Assembly (NCBI RefSeq): GCF_000186345.1
Contig: NC_014962.1
Span: 3,996,450 to 4,060,449 of the forward strand
Length of the DNA stretch: 64,000 nt
From: Isosphaera pallida ATCC 43644
GTDB lineage: Bacteria > Planctomycetota > Planctomycetia > Isosphaerales > Isosphaeraceae
Direction of reading: 5' to 3'
Made by a program: the position numbers and the translations under genes. Under the pieces are notes generated by a model. That model saw nothing but the letters and a program-made list of their open reading frames with translations. It had not been told where the DNA came from and did no database searches. Shown one piece after another: positions 36,351 through 50,249 of the stretch. The stretch's first letter is position 1, and each line of letters starts with the position of its first letter.

Positions 36351-39300
36351 TTAAGGGGACGAGGCCGTTGTATGTGATGGGGCTGGGGTGGCCGCAGAGG
36401 TGGGCGGGTCGGACATTCCGGCCTGTGTCAAGCGTTGGTGGAGGCGATCCCAGCGCAAACGCGCGTGGGCATCGCCGTCGATTAGGCCGACGAGCCGTTC
36501 CAAATCCTGATGAGCCTCGCGGAAACGCCCCGCTTTGAGCCATGCCTCGACGCGCAGGAACAGCGGTTCGGGATTGTCGGGATCAAGTCGGCACGCCGTG
36601 TGGAGTACGCGGAACGCCGATTCGGGGCGATTCAACGCCAGCCAACAGCGGGCTTGGATCAAGCCTAGGGTCGGTGGAACCACTTCGGTCCCTGACCCCG
36701 ACGATCCGACCAAGCGGCTGAGGCGAACCAGGGCGACCCGAGGCTCGCCTCGGAGAAGCCACCAGCGCGCGCTGAGTTCGGCGACCTCGGGGTGGTCGGG
36801 ATTCAAAGCCGCCGCGCGTGCCAGGTCGTCGCGGACCTGACGCATCAGTTCCGGGGCGAGAACGGGATCGACCCCGCTGGTTGGCGGATCAACTGAAGGG
36901 AGGGACGCTTCAATCTGGGAGGAACGACGAATCGCGGTGGAGGTCGGTCGCGTCACGACCTCGTTGGACAAGGTTTCGAACGAATCAGAACTGGCTGCGG
37001 CGTGGTCTTCGAGGCGATCCAAGGTGATCCGGGCGCGGGTCAACCAGGAATCGCACGTGGCGGGGTACTCCGACAAGGCCAAGTGAAGTTGGCGATCCAC
37101 CACCTCCCGGCGTCCCAAAGCGTGCGCCAGGGTCGCGGCCGTCAGACGGAATCGAAGGCGTTCGACCGGGGTGGTCGTCGGCGCGTCGGCTTGGCGGCTG
37201 AGGCGGTCTACCGCTTGTTCCAGATCGACGCGGGGATCGTTTCCCAAACGATACCAAAGACGCACCGCCTGGGCTGTGGTGGGTCGCAGACGCTCGAAAC
37301 GTCCCGCGCCTGCCGCCAGGCGATCGGCCAGACGGCGATGAACTGGAGAGGGTTTGAGTTGCCAGGCGCGTTCGGCGAACGACCATCCGCGTTCCCATTC
37401 CCCTCGGAGGGCGAGAGCCTGAGCCATCAGGGCGTAGGCGTCGGCCAGTTGCCGCGAAGCGGCCGATGGAAAAGCCGCAAGAGGGAAGCGGTCCGTTGAT
37501 TCCAGGGCGGATTCCGCCTCCCTCTCGAAGTCAGAGGAGATTGTGGGTGTCGTCCGCGCAGGGAGCGCGTCGGCCCCGCCCTCGCCATCCATTTCGGCGA
37601 GGGCGGGGGGGGCCTCCTGGTTGAGCTCGGGGAAGGCTTGCCGGAGTTCCTCCACGGCCCGATCAACTCGGGCATGGTCGATCGGGTCAGTTCGGGTTTG
37701 GGAGTCTTCCGAAAGGGAAACCACAGCCTGGTTGAGTAGCAAACGGGCTCGGTTGAACCGCGCCACCATACGCAAGGGCGGGGGAACCTGGTCGTCGGCG
37801 ATGAGCTGGCCAAGGGTTTCATCGGCCAGAGGGATCAACCCGAGTTGCTCGTAGGCTTCGGCTAGGTGACCCAACGCTTTGGCGCGTAAGGCCAAGCTCG
37901 ACTCCGCCGCCGCCAAGACCGCTCGAAACCGTTCCACGGCCCGTTCCGGCTGGTGGAGGTGGAGCGCCAACAGCCCTTGATCGTGCTGGACACGCAGCCG
38001 GGCGTCCCCCCAAAGGAGAGCCACCACTAATTGGGCCGTTACGGGAGGCACCCTCCCAATCGATCGCAACGCAACAGGGCCGGACATCCAACCGGAGCTC
38101 AAGGAGGCCTCAGACTTCCAGCGGATTGATCGCCCCAGCGCCTCGCGCAGGTCGGTTTCCGCCTGATCGAACCGCCCCATCCGCATGGCGATCTCCGCGC
38201 GGATCAGCAACGGCCAGGGTCCCACCGGGTCCAGGCTGACGGCGAGCTGGGCCGGGGTTTCGGCCAGGTCGGGGCGATCCAGCCTCAGAAGACATTCGGC
38301 CAGCAGCAAGGGCCGCAGCGCGTCGCGGGTGTCGGTTTCGTCCCTCACTGCCCGCTTCAACCACTCCGAAGCCAAATCGTAACGCCCCATTCGGAAGAGC
38401 AGCACCCCCCATTGAAAACAGGACAAAGGCCGATTCCGCGCATTGGCCTCCTCCGACGCGGTAGGCAAAGCATGTTCAAGGCGGCCGGCCCGCCATTCCT
38501 TGAGCGCCCGCCAGGGACCAGGATCGACCGCGACCCGCTCGCCTTCGCTCTGAATGCGGTAGGCCAGCGGTTCCACGCTCGATTGGTTCAACGAGGCGAG
38601 GAAGAGCAGTTCGTTGACTTGAGCCATCAGGGCCGCGCGCTGGCTGGGCTCGATGAGTTCCGACCCCCCGGCCAGACGGTGACGGCTTTCCCAAGGAGCG
38701 ACATGTTCGGCGCGTTCGCCCAGCACGTCGAACGGTTCAAGAATCATCCCGAGCGTCTGACGGGCAAAACGACCGGCCTCCGATCCGCCGTATCCCAAGA
38801 GCGCGAAACGGGCTTGTGCGTGGAACCGTTGCAGGCGGGCCAAATCCTCAGCCAATTCCAGACCACTTTGGGCCTTCACCCACATCTGGAAGACCTCATC
38901 GCGTGTCCTCTCCGGAAGCGCTGCTTGAAGCTGGTCGGATCGGACAATCGGTTCAAGCTGCTTGACCGCGCCGGCGAAGTCGCGGTTGCCATAAAGCGCG
39001 CGGGCCGTCTCAGTCAAGGTCGTGGCGGTCGCTCGATGGGTCGATTCGGCATTAGAACGGGTCAGACGATTCTCATGGTAGATCGCAATCGCGCCTGCGG
39101 CCGCCAAAAACACCGGAGTGGCCACCATCAGCGCAACTTGATGACGCCGAATCGACCGCCGCAACCGGCCCCGCCAGGCTTCCCGGGCGTAAACCAGCGG
39201 GTCGCCGTCCACAAAAGCTTGCAGGTCGATCGCCATTTCCAAAGCGGTCTGATAGCGGTCGGACGGGCGTGACGCCAAGGCCTTGTCCAAAATCGCCCGC

Positions 39301-41192
39301 AACGCCGCAGGGACCGGGCGATCTGCCCGTCTCAGCCGCGGCGGACCGGTCCGACGTTGCTCAAGCGCTATTTGAATATATTCATAAGGCGAAACTGATT
39401 TAGAGGGTGGCTCAAAGGCGCGACGGCCGGTGATCGCCTCGAACAGCACCAGACCCAGCGAATACAAATCGGCGCGGCCATCGACACGGGGAGCCGCGTC
39501 GCCGCACTCGGCCTCTTTCCAGTTGGACCGTCCCATCGCGTGGCATTCCAACTGCTCGGGGGCCATGTAGAACACCGTGCCCCCCATGCCGCCCCGGTCG
39601 GCTCCCGGTGCCAACGCCAGTGCGTCCTCGGCTAGGTTGAAATCCAACAGCATCGGCAAGGCGTCAAAGGTCAAAAGGATATTCGAAGGCTTGATATCCC
39701 GGTGCAACAAACCCCGATCGTGGGCATGCTGCAACCCTTCGGCCAACCGAGCCACCCACCAAGCCATCGCCGAAGCGTGGTCCAACTCCTCCAAACGCCG
39801 ACGCGCGACCCCACGAGTCTCGTCCAGGTGGCGGTCCCCGCCGGGTTGCAGACGATCCAGCTCCTCCAAGATCAAAACCCCGTCTGGAAACCGATCCCCC
39901 TCCAACGCGGCCAGTAATTGCTCCAGAGTCACCCGGCCGTGATACGGCATGCAAACCCAATACAAGTCCCGTTCCGCGTCATAGCGCGAGGAGTGAATCG
40001 GCACAATATGAGTATGTTGTAACCGCCCCAAGGCCCGAGGCTCGGAAGTCGCACGCCAGCTCACTTTGAGCACCACGTCCCGATCAAGCTCCTCCTCCCG
40101 CGCCAAAAAGACCCGCGCGAACGATCCTTTGCCCAAAAACTCCACCAAACGGAAACCCGCCACCCGATCGCCCGGATTCAGACCATCCAACGCCCCGCGC
40201 GAACGCCTCGCCTGCCCCCGCCTCGAACCTCCCACACGATCCGACACGGGCCGGTCCAACGAATCGCCTCGACCACCCCAATCCTCCCCATCCTTCGTCG
40301 GTGCAGGCGCAACCACAAATCCTACCTTAGGAACATCGACATCTTCTTTTGATTTAACATGATCTGTCGCGGAATCGCAAGCCTCCTTCTTGGGACTCGA
40401 CCGCTTGGCCAACCGCGCCCCACTGGTTTCCGGGAACCGAACCAACGAACCCCACTTGCAAGCAGCGTCAAGGCCGATACGGGACCGCGTCGCGGAATGA
40501 CCCCGCGATTGCCAACCCGCCTCCAGATCCAAGTCGGAACCCAACAGGTCATCGAAGGCCGACGACCCGTTGTCCAATAGGTCATGGATGTCGAACAGCC
40601 GCTGAAGACGTTCCGACAAGGTGGGAAAACGAAGACGATACTCGGTTGGATCAACCGCTTCACCACGGTCCCTCCTGAGGCAAAATTCCTCATAAATCAA
40701 AGCGACCCGTGCTTCGACGTTGAGTTCGGGGTGACTTGCCAGCAGCCCTTCGACCTCGACCGGACGATTCTCCTCGTCGCTCAGCACCATCACCTTGCGT
40801 AACAACGCCAACAAAACCGCCGAGGGATTTGCCTTTGTTGTCATCGCCTCCGGAGAACGAGGGAGATCCTCCCCAGCACGTCCCGCGCACGGAGTCGAAC
40901 CACTCGCGTTATCACCCGGAAGCCCCTCCCCATTCTCAGCCGGAGGAAGACTCGCACAAGGACCCGCTGTCCCAGATTGAGCGGAGCAGAGGGATCGCGC
41001 CGCACGAATCCGCTCTTGATCATCCCAGACCAAAAAACTCCGTGGATCGGGACGATCCACACGCCCGGAACATTGTGCCTCCCGCCAAGCACGCTCGAAC
41101 CGAAGCGCAATATGGACCACCTCTGGAGTTTCAGCTCCGTCCCAAGTCCATCCATATGTGTTAGAATCCAATGGTGTTGGTCCGTTCTTCAT
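36351..41192 (-). CDS. membrane serine/threonine protein kinase with TPR domain
   Basis: Large Hanks-type kinase of the planctomycete pattern, 1613 residues from ATG 41192. N-terminal segments (FERAWREA...RPDPRSFL, and LIYEEFCLRRDRGEAVDPTEYRLRF) match those preceding kinase domains in this phylum. In the kinase: glycine loop GKGSFARV (about 354-361), lysine in VVLKVSW (376), HRDIKPSN (497-504), LLDFNLAED where DFG is expected (DFN, 517-519), and FYMAPEQ (about 541-547). A transmembrane helix (about 686-706) leads to a TPR-rich region of some 900 residues, presumably periplasmic. The metal-binding Asp is kept, so activity is plausible. A TTG at 41219 is the alternative start; ATG 41192 has GGAG upstream. 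The sigma factor gene lies 259 bases upstream on the same strand. Confidence 0.9.
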   Translation of the reverse strand: MKNGPTPLDSNTYGWTWDGAETPEVVHIALRFERAWREAQCSGRVDRPDPRSFLVWDDQERIRAARSLCSAQSGTAGPCASLPPAENGEGLPGDNASGSTPCAGRAGEDLPRSPEAMTTKANPSAVLLALLRKVMVLSDEENRPVEVEGLLASHPELNVEARVALIYEEFCLRRDRGEAVDPTEYRLRFPTLSERLQRLFDIHDLLDNGSSAFDDLLGSDLDLEAGWQSRGHSATRSRIGLDAACKWGSLVRFPETSGARLAKRSSPKKEACDSATDHVKSKEDVDVPKVGFVVAPAPTKDGEDWGGRGDSLDRPVSDRVGGSRRGQARRSRGALDGLNPGDRVAGFRLVEFLGKGSFARVFLAREEELDRDVVLKVSWRATSEPRALGRLQHTHIVPIHSSRYDAERDLYWVCMPYHGRVTLEQLLAALEGDRFPDGVLILEELDRLQPGGDRHLDETRGVARRRLEELDHASAMAWWVARLAEGLQHAHDRGLLHRDIKPSNILLTFDALPMLLDFNLAEDALALAPGADRGGMGGTVFYMAPEQLECHAMGRSNWKEAECGDAAPRVDGRADLYSLGLVLFEAITGRRAFEPPSKSVSPYEYIQIALEQRRTGPPRLRRADRPVPAALRAILDKALASRPSDRYQTALEMAIDLQAFVDGDPLVYAREAWRGRLRRSIRRHQVALMVATPVFLAAAGAIAIYHENRLTRSNAESTHRATATTLTETARALYGNRDFAGAVKQLEPIVRSDQLQAALPERTRDEVFQMWVKAQSGLELAEDLARLQRFHAQARFALLGYGGSEAGRFARQTLGMILEPFDVLGERAEHVAPWESRHRLAGGSELIEPSQRAALMAQVNELLFLASLNQSSVEPLAYRIQSEGERVAVDPGPWRALKEWRAGRLEHALPTASEEANARNRPLSCFQWGVLLFRMGRYDLASEWLKRAVRDETDTRDALRPLLLAECLLRLDRPDLAETPAQLAVSLDPVGPWPLLIRAEIAMRMGRFDQAETDLREALGRSIRWKSEASLSSGWMSGPVALRSIGRVPPVTAQLVVALLWGDARLRVQHDQGLLALHLHQPERAVERFRAVLAAAESSLALRAKALGHLAEAYEQLGLIPLADETLGQLIADDQVPPPLRMVARFNRARLLLNQAVVSLSEDSQTRTDPIDHARVDRAVEELRQAFPELNQEAPPALAEMDGEGGADALPARTTPTISSDFEREAESALESTDRFPLAAFPSAASRQLADAYALMAQALALRGEWERGWSFAERAWQLKPSPVHRRLADRLAAGAGRFERLRPTTAQAVRLWYRLGNDPRVDLEQAVDRLSRQADAPTTTPVERLRFRLTAATLAHALGRREVVDRQLHLALSEYPATCDSWLTRARITLDRLEDHAAASSDSFETLSNEVVTRPTSTAIRRSSQIEASLPSVDPPTSGVDPVLAPELMRQVRDDLARAAALNPDHPEVAELSARWWLLRGEPRVALVRLSRLVGSSGSGTEVVPPTLGLIQARCWLALNRPESAFRVLHTACRLDPDNPEPLFLRVEAWLKAGRFREAHQDLERLVGLIDGDAHARLRWDRLHQRLTQAGMSDPPTSAATPAPSHTTASSP

Positions 41193-41451
41193 CCGACTGA
41201 CGACTCCGCGGAGGGGCAAACCAGAGACATTGCGTCACCCAAACCGTCATCTTGACGCGGGCGTTCGCGTTCACTCGAAGACAAACAAACCAACGATCAC
41301 GACGCGCCGGAGGGAAACGACGCGAACTTCCCCGCCCCTTCGACTCCGACCGGGGCACGAGGTCACATCGCGCTGCCGGGGAAGTTCATGGAAGTTCATT
41401 CATGGGGCGACATTGATCCCACCGAACATCACGACTGCGGGAATTTCCCTG

Positions 41452-42312
41452 CTACGAAGCGGGCGACTTGGTGTCGGAATGTGTGGAATTGGTTTCGGAA
41501 TCGGGATCGGGATCGCCGGCCTCGTCGAACATTTTCTTGCGCAACGTTTCTAGCGCACGCTGAACCGTTCGCTCGGAGACTCCTAAACGGTCGCCCACCT
41601 CCTTGCTTGAAAGACCTTGAGCCTTGAGGTCGAGAATCTCGCGCTTCGATTCCGGCAAGATGGCCCGCATCCGTTCGAATGTCTCGGTGGCTTCGACACT
41701 CATCGTGGGGTCGTCTGCGGGACCGGGAAGGTCGCGCGGCTGGTTGTCGATCCAGATTGATTCCTCCCGGCGCATGTCCTGTTTCTGTGAGGCGGAGCGG
41801 CGGTACTCGTCGATCACCTTGTTCTTCGCCGCGCGGGCGAGGAAGGCCACTAGGTGTCTGGGATCCTTGAACTCTCGGGGTTCGGGGTTGGAGGCGATCC
41901 GGCGAAAGAAACTTCCCCAAACACTCTGAAGAAAGTCGAGCGAATCAAACCGGGAACGCAGAATCTTGGGCAATTGACGACGCACTACAAGACGAACTTC
42001 TGGTTCGAAACGGGTCAAAAGTTCCCGTGCAGCCTCTTGATCCCCCTGTTGAATCCGCCTCAACAGCGCTTGAAAAGAATGAGACCCGCCGTCCCCACCT
42101 TCGGAACTTCCTTCAGTGAGGGACTCGGAACCCAAACCGTCTTTCGTTGACTCGTGGATCTCGCAGGTGGTTTCCTCTTCGTCGGAATCGTCGTCCAAAC
42201 GCGCTGGGGGATTCGGAGGAGACTGGCCTGGACCGTCAGATTGCGGACGCGTTCCGCCTGGTCCGGCGGTTCCCGCGCTCGACATCATCATAAATTCGAT
42301 TTCGACCGCCAT
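41452..42312 (-). CDS. ECF-type sigma factor
   Basis: Extracytoplasmic-function RNA polymerase sigma factor, 286 residues. After a long acidic N-terminal extension (about 80 residues, rich in Asp, Glu and Ser) come region 2 (LLTRFEPEVRLVVRRQL, FDSLDFLQSVWGSFFRR, LVAFLARAAKNKVIDEYRR) and region 4 (ILPESKREILDLKAQ, then the helix-turn-helix SSKEVGDRLGVSERTVQRAL). The tail is again polar. Start ATG 42312 is chosen because GGAGGGAGG lies six bases upstream; an ATG at 42375 has no ribosome site. It is followed on the same strand by the kinase gene, an arrangement known for ECF groups thought to be controlled by Ser/Thr phosphorylation instead of an anti-sigma factor. No anti-sigma gene is adjacent. 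Confidence 0.92.
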   Translation of the reverse strand: MAVEIEFMMMSSAGTAGPGGTRPQSDGPGQSPPNPPARLDDDSDEEETTCEIHESTKDGLGSESLTEGSSEGGDGGSHSFQALLRRIQQGDQEAARELLTRFEPEVRLVVRRQLPKILRSRFDSLDFLQSVWGSFFRRIASNPEPREFKDPRHLVAFLARAAKNKVIDEYRRSASQKQDMRREESIWIDNQPRDLPGPADDPTMSVEATETFERMRAILPESKREILDLKAQGLSSKEVGDRLGVSERTVQRALETLRKKMFDEAGDPDPDSETNSTHSDTKSPAS

Positions 42313-42741
42313 ACATGACCTCCCTCCGCGAATCTCATCCTCGTCCAGCGAGACTCCTTCCCCACGATCATTCATTCAGTCAAGTCCAGCCGTACTTCTC
42401 AGCCCTGCTTAGGGACTCCTCCGCTCCAAGCCCTGGTTGACCTCGACGCCGAGTCCTAAGCCGAAGGCAAAGTCCCGACCATCCCCGGCCGCGCTCAAGC
42501 TAACCGCCAACTCAACAGCCCGACAAGATCGGTCGGGCGTTAGCCTAACCAGATCCGCTGTCTGTCTCCCACCTCCTCGACGCGGTATCATCGCAGTAGA
42601 AGACCTCTCCGGGAACACCAAACCCGAGACGAAAGGTTGAAGAGGAGCACTCACACCCCAATTCGTCAAAACCCAGGATTAGGCGACGCCTCCGGCCGGG
42701 AAGAGTTTGATTTTCCCCTTCCTCCTTCGAGACGATCCACG
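42313..42741. other. divergent intergenic region, 429 bases
   Basis: Between the leftward sigma factor gene and the rightward two-RCK gene; both promoters should be here. If the two-RCK protein starts at TTG 42637 the region is 324 bases. No RNA gene, repeat or strong consensus promoter seen. Confidence 0.35.
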
Positions 42742-44763
42742 ATGTCCCGCCCTGGTTACCTGCGTGTTCGGCTCCATTTCTTCTTGTTCCTCCTCGGTGA
42801 GTTCCGCCTTCCCATCCTGGTATTTTCATTGCTGGTCCTTGTGGGCGGAGCCGTCCTTCAACACCACTCTAGCGACGAAAAACCCTTGACCTACGTTCAT
42901 GCTTGCCACGAAGTGTTTATGTTGATTTTCATGGAGTTTACATTCGACGACTTTCCAGAGGAGTGGTACATCCAGGCCATGCTCTTCCTCACGCCAATCA
43001 TCGGTCTTGGGGCCGTGGCCGATTCGGTGGTTCGTCTGGCATACCTGGTGTTCGCGCGGAAGAGCCAATTGCCGGAATATCATCGCATCAACGCCAAGCT
43101 GCATCGCAATCACGTCATCGTGGTCGGCCAGGGTAAGGTGGGTTATCGGATCACCCGCGAACTTTTGGAACGCCGCGTGGGAGTGGTGGTGATCGAATCG
43201 GACCAACATTCGCCGTTGCTTCAAGACGTGCTAGATCGCGGCGCGCCTTGGATTCAGGGTGACGGCCGGCTGAGCAAAATTCTGGAACTCGCCAACGTCC
43301 GACAAGCCCACACCCTCATCTTGGCCACTGACGATGACGTTTCCAACCTCGACGGCGCTCTGACTGCCCGCCAGATCAACCCCAACATCCGCATCGTCAC
43401 CCGCATGTTCGACGACACCTTCGCCGTCAAGTTCGCCGGAGCGCTTGGCATGCCAGTCTTCTCGACCGCCCGCATCGGCGCGGCTCACGCGGTCGCCAAA
43501 CTGATGGGACACCGGGTTTTCGACGAAATCCACATCCACGAGGACATTCTTCAGATCCTCGACCTCAACATCCCGGCTTGTGCGAACGTGGACCCGACCA
43601 CCGCGACTCCCCCTGCGCCGGTGGTCTCTGAACCGACCGCCGGCAACCCAGGCTCCTGGAACGCAACCTACCCCGACGCTCAGATTTGGACGGTCGCCCG
43701 CCTAGCACGCCACTACAAAGCCACCATCATCCTGCACCGCGATTCCCAAGGACGAATCACCCTCCTCCCCGGACCCGAAACCCAACTCGATCCTGGAGAC
43801 ACCATCCTCATCCTCACCCCCAAATCCGCCGTGCCCCGTCTGCTCGACCACCTGGAACCGCCCAACCAAACCAACCCCCGCCCGCGGCCCACTCGAACCA
43901 CCATCAACCGCGATCAAAACAACGGCCCCGCCCCGCCCCTCGATTTCGCCCATCTCGAAGGTCATATCGTGGTCGTGGGCGCGGGTCGTGTGGGGTATCG
44001 CGCTGTCGAGGAACTTCGCCAGCGACGCCTCCCCGTCCTGGTGATCGACCCCAAACCCCACAGTCTCCTCATCGACGAAATCCGGGAGTGGGGAGTGCCC
44101 ATCCTCGCCGGCGACGCCAGACGGCTCCGCGTCTTGGAACAAGCCGGCGTCGCCCGCGCTCAGGCCATCTTCCTCGCCACCACCAACGACATGGTCAACA
44201 TCGACGCCGCCCTCTCCTCCCTGGAACTCAACCCTAACCTCCAAGTCGTCGTGCGGATGTTCGACGACACGTTGGCCGAAAAGCTAGAGACCGCCTTCGG
44301 GATGCCAACCGTGTCGGCCGCCAAATCCTCCGTCCCCGTCTTCTTGGCTGCCGCCCTCCCCCGCGCCTTCGCCCATCCCATCCAGTTCGACGGCTGCACC
44401 GTCTGGATTTGGTCCCAATGTCTGGAACCCAGCGACCCCCTAGTCGGCCTGACCGCGTCCGACCTAGAACGACGTGGACTCCGCATTGCCTACGTTCAAC
44501 GCGACCGAACCCGCCATCACCCCCCCGACCCCCGCTTGACACTGCTTCCAGGGGATCACATCCTGGCCGCCGGTTCCAAAGAAAGCCTCCCCCTGCCCCG
44601 AAGCGACCAGGACCGCCTCGGAATCCTCGGCCTCAACAGTAATCCCAGGTGGAAACTCGCCCGCACAATCAATCTGGGTCCCAACCCCGGCCAACCCGCC
44701 GTCTCCATCGAACCTCCCACCAACCAAACCAACCCCCCCAACCCAACTCTCACCCCTTCTTGA
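42742..44763 (+). CDS. two-RCK membrane protein, potassium-channel-like without canonical filter
   Basis: Membrane protein with two TrkA-N/RCK NAD-binding modules, organised like a bacterial Kch/MthK-type channel. From ATG 42742 (673 residues): TM1 about 22-40, a re-entrant-like segment, TM2 about 77-105. RCK1 has GQGKVG at 129-134 plus a TrkA-C domain. RCK2 has VVVGAGRVGYRAVEEL. Both RCKs share a VRMFDDT or TRMFDDT segment, pointing to internal duplication. The pore position reads LIFMEFTFDDF (61-71) and has no TVGYG, so K+ selectivity is doubtful. The frame is open from TTG 42637, adding 35 residues that look non-conserved. The sequence linking the RCKs is Pro/Asn-rich. It stands alone before the rRNA operon. 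A K+-channel relative or NAD-sensing membrane protein are both possible. Confidence 0.78.
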   Translation: MSRPGYLRVRLHFFLFLLGEFRLPILVFSLLVLVGGAVLQHHSSDEKPLTYVHACHEVFMLIFMEFTFDDFPEEWYIQAMLFLTPIIGLGAVADSVVRLAYLVFARKSQLPEYHRINAKLHRNHVIVVGQGKVGYRITRELLERRVGVVVIESDQHSPLLQDVLDRGAPWIQGDGRLSKILELANVRQAHTLILATDDDVSNLDGALTARQINPNIRIVTRMFDDTFAVKFAGALGMPVFSTARIGAAHAVAKLMGHRVFDEIHIHEDILQILDLNIPACANVDPTTATPPAPVVSEPTAGNPGSWNATYPDAQIWTVARLARHYKATIILHRDSQGRITLLPGPETQLDPGDTILILTPKSAVPRLLDHLEPPNQTNPRPRPTRTTINRDQNNGPAPPLDFAHLEGHIVVVGAGRVGYRAVEELRQRRLPVLVIDPKPHSLLIDEIREWGVPILAGDARRLRVLEQAGVARAQAIFLATTNDMVNIDAALSSLELNPNLQVVVRMFDDTLAEKLETAFGMPTVSAAKSSVPVFLAAALPRAFAHPIQFDGCTVWIWSQCLEPSDPLVGLTASDLERRGLRIAYVQRDRTRHHPPDPRLTLLPGDHILAAGSKESLPLPRSDQDRLGILGLNSNPRWKLARTINLGPNPGQPAVSIEPPTNQTNPPNPTLTPS

Positions 44764-44821
44764 AAAAATCTCCAAAAATGGCGACCAAGGGTTTGACTTC
44801 GGGCGAAACAGGATGTATTCT
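44762..44821 (+). promoter_or_regulatory. rRNA operon promoter with UP-like element
   Basis: TTGACT at 44793-44798 and TATTCT at 44816-44821 are exactly 17 bases apart. Two A-tracts (44762-44779) sit where an UP element would contact the RNA polymerase alpha subunits. The expected start is near 44828, about 350 bases before the 16S 5' end. The -35 begins about 30 bases after the stop codon of the two-RCK gene. Confidence 0.7.
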
Positions 44822-44881
44822 TACCCTCGCCAACACGACGTGGCTTTCCAAGCGAGCTGCTCGGAAACCTCAAGTCGTGTC

Positions 44882-44895
44882 CGCTCCTTGACAAT
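44882..44895 (+). promoter_or_regulatory. boxA antitermination site in rRNA leader
   Basis: CGCTCCTTGACAAT closely resembles the rrn boxA consensus (TGCTCTTTAACA-type), which in RNA binds NusB-S10 and keeps RNA polymerase from rho-dependent termination. The same 13-14 bases recur in the 16S-23S spacer at 47097-47110, as in other bacteria with boxA in both places. It contains TTGACA but no -10 box follows at the right distance. Confidence 0.7.
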
Positions 44896-45097
44896 TCGGT
44901 CGATCGCCAAAAGCACATCAAGCAGACCAAGCAAGTTAGCGTGGTGTGAACCCTTGAGGGAAGCCGGCGGGAACTCAACACGGCGTTCGCCCTTTCGTCG
45001 CAAGACGACAAGGACGACACCGCGAAGTTGATTCACGCCTCCGAGCTTGGACCGACGCGAGGTCGTCCCAACTCGGTGAGCGACCTCAGTTTCTATC

Positions 45098-45117
45098 CAT
45101 CCTCGAACCCGAGGATG
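45098..45117 (+). other. leader hairpin upstream of 16S
   Basis: CATCCTCG at 45098-45105 pairs perfectly with CGAGGATG at 45110-45117 with an AACC loop. It lies in the rRNA leader, about 60 bases before 16S, and is likely a folding or processing element. Confidence 0.45.
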
Positions 45118-45178
45118 ACCTAACGCGTTGGCCAACGGGAATAGCAACGCCTTTCCCCGTGCTAGCGTGGTGGGACCC

Positions 45179-46702
<1,524 letters not shown>

Positions 46703-47456
46703 CTAAGGATCCTTGAACACCTCAGCGGACGACGAGGCTTATTCTCACTGTCCCGCCCCGAGGTGAACATCGACCGCTTCGCGTTGCATGCCGCCCGTTG
46801 AGGCTCGCCGCCGGCTTCCCACAAAGGTTCGTTACTCCACGCTTCACTTGGCCTGCCCAACGTGCCCCTTGGCGATCGACGGATTGTCGCCACGGATCAG
46901 CTCGACCACCATCGCCCCTTGACAGGGGAATCGTGGTTGTGCTCATCATGTCCATGTTCGCCTTCGCTGGACGCGGGGCGTGGCAGTCCTCACCCATGCG
47001 GCCTGCCCCACCCCCTGGCCAGCGGCCAGAGGAAGGGGTTGACGTAACCTTGCTTCACGGATGCCCTCCGTGCTGATTGGTGGTTCAACCCGTTCCCGCT
47101 CCTTGACAATCCGGTGGCGTCACACAAGCAATCTTGTTTGATGTGGACATCTTAGACTCTCTCGATAACGCCAAGTATGAGTGAGCATGGTTCGTTGCGA
47201 TAACGGACCCTGTCGTTGACTCGTCGTTGCGTTTGCCTGCCGTGACGGCAGCCGGACGCAACGTCGGGAGGTTGACCGTGCTCCACCGTGGGCGAATCGC
47301 TTCGTCCCGGGGAACGCCGACGCGACCCAGCCAGCTGGGCTTGCTGGCTTGGACTGGTTTTGACCCCGATGTGGTGAGGCCAAGCCAAGGCTAAGCCAAT
47401 CTGGGCCAATTGCCAGCTCCAGCTTCAAGCGTCAGTCGGGTGGCTCGACTCAGCGT
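46703..47456 (+). other. 16S-23S spacer without tRNA genes
   Basis: 754 bases. I searched it by eye for tRNA-Ile and tRNA-Ala (acceptor, GGTTCGAATC-type T arm, anticodon arm) and found none. It carries the second boxA-like site (47097) and, at its right end, the upper arm of the 23S processing stalk. Confidence 0.75.
47097..47110 (+). promoter_or_regulatory. boxA antitermination site in 16S-23S spacer
   Basis: CGCTCCTTGACAAT (47097-47110) is identical to the leader boxA-like element at 44882-44895, placed about 350 bases before 23S. Duplication of boxA in leader and spacer is known for rrn operons and supports reading both as NusB-S10 sites. Confidence 0.7.

Positions 47457-47464
<8 letters not shown>
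47441..47464 (+). other. 23S processing stalk, 5' arm
   Basis: GTGGTCAAGC at 47455-47464 is the exact reverse complement of GCTTGACCAC at 50226-50235, and pairing continues outward (ACTC-type bases 47445-47453 with 50237-50245) with a few mismatches. The two arms bracket 23S exactly, as expected of the RNase III substrate. Confidence 0.65.
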
Positions 47465-50225
<2,761 letters not shown>

Positions 50226-50235
<10 letters not shown>

Positions 50236-50249
50236 CCTGATTCGACCCG
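50226..50249 (+). other. 23S processing stalk, 3' arm
   Basis: GCTTGACCAC (50226-50235) and the following CTGATTCGA-type bases pair with 47441-47464 across the 23S gene. See the 5' arm entry for the base pairs. Confidence 0.65.

Noticed and set aside
44888-44893. TTGACA in the rRNA leader read as a second promoter
   Set aside because: No -10-like hexamer lies 16-18 bases downstream, and the same 14 bases recur before 23S, which fits boxA better.
46703-47456. tRNA-Ile or tRNA-Ala genes in the 16S-23S spacer
   Set aside because: No acceptor stem, anticodon arm or T-arm pattern was found by eye.
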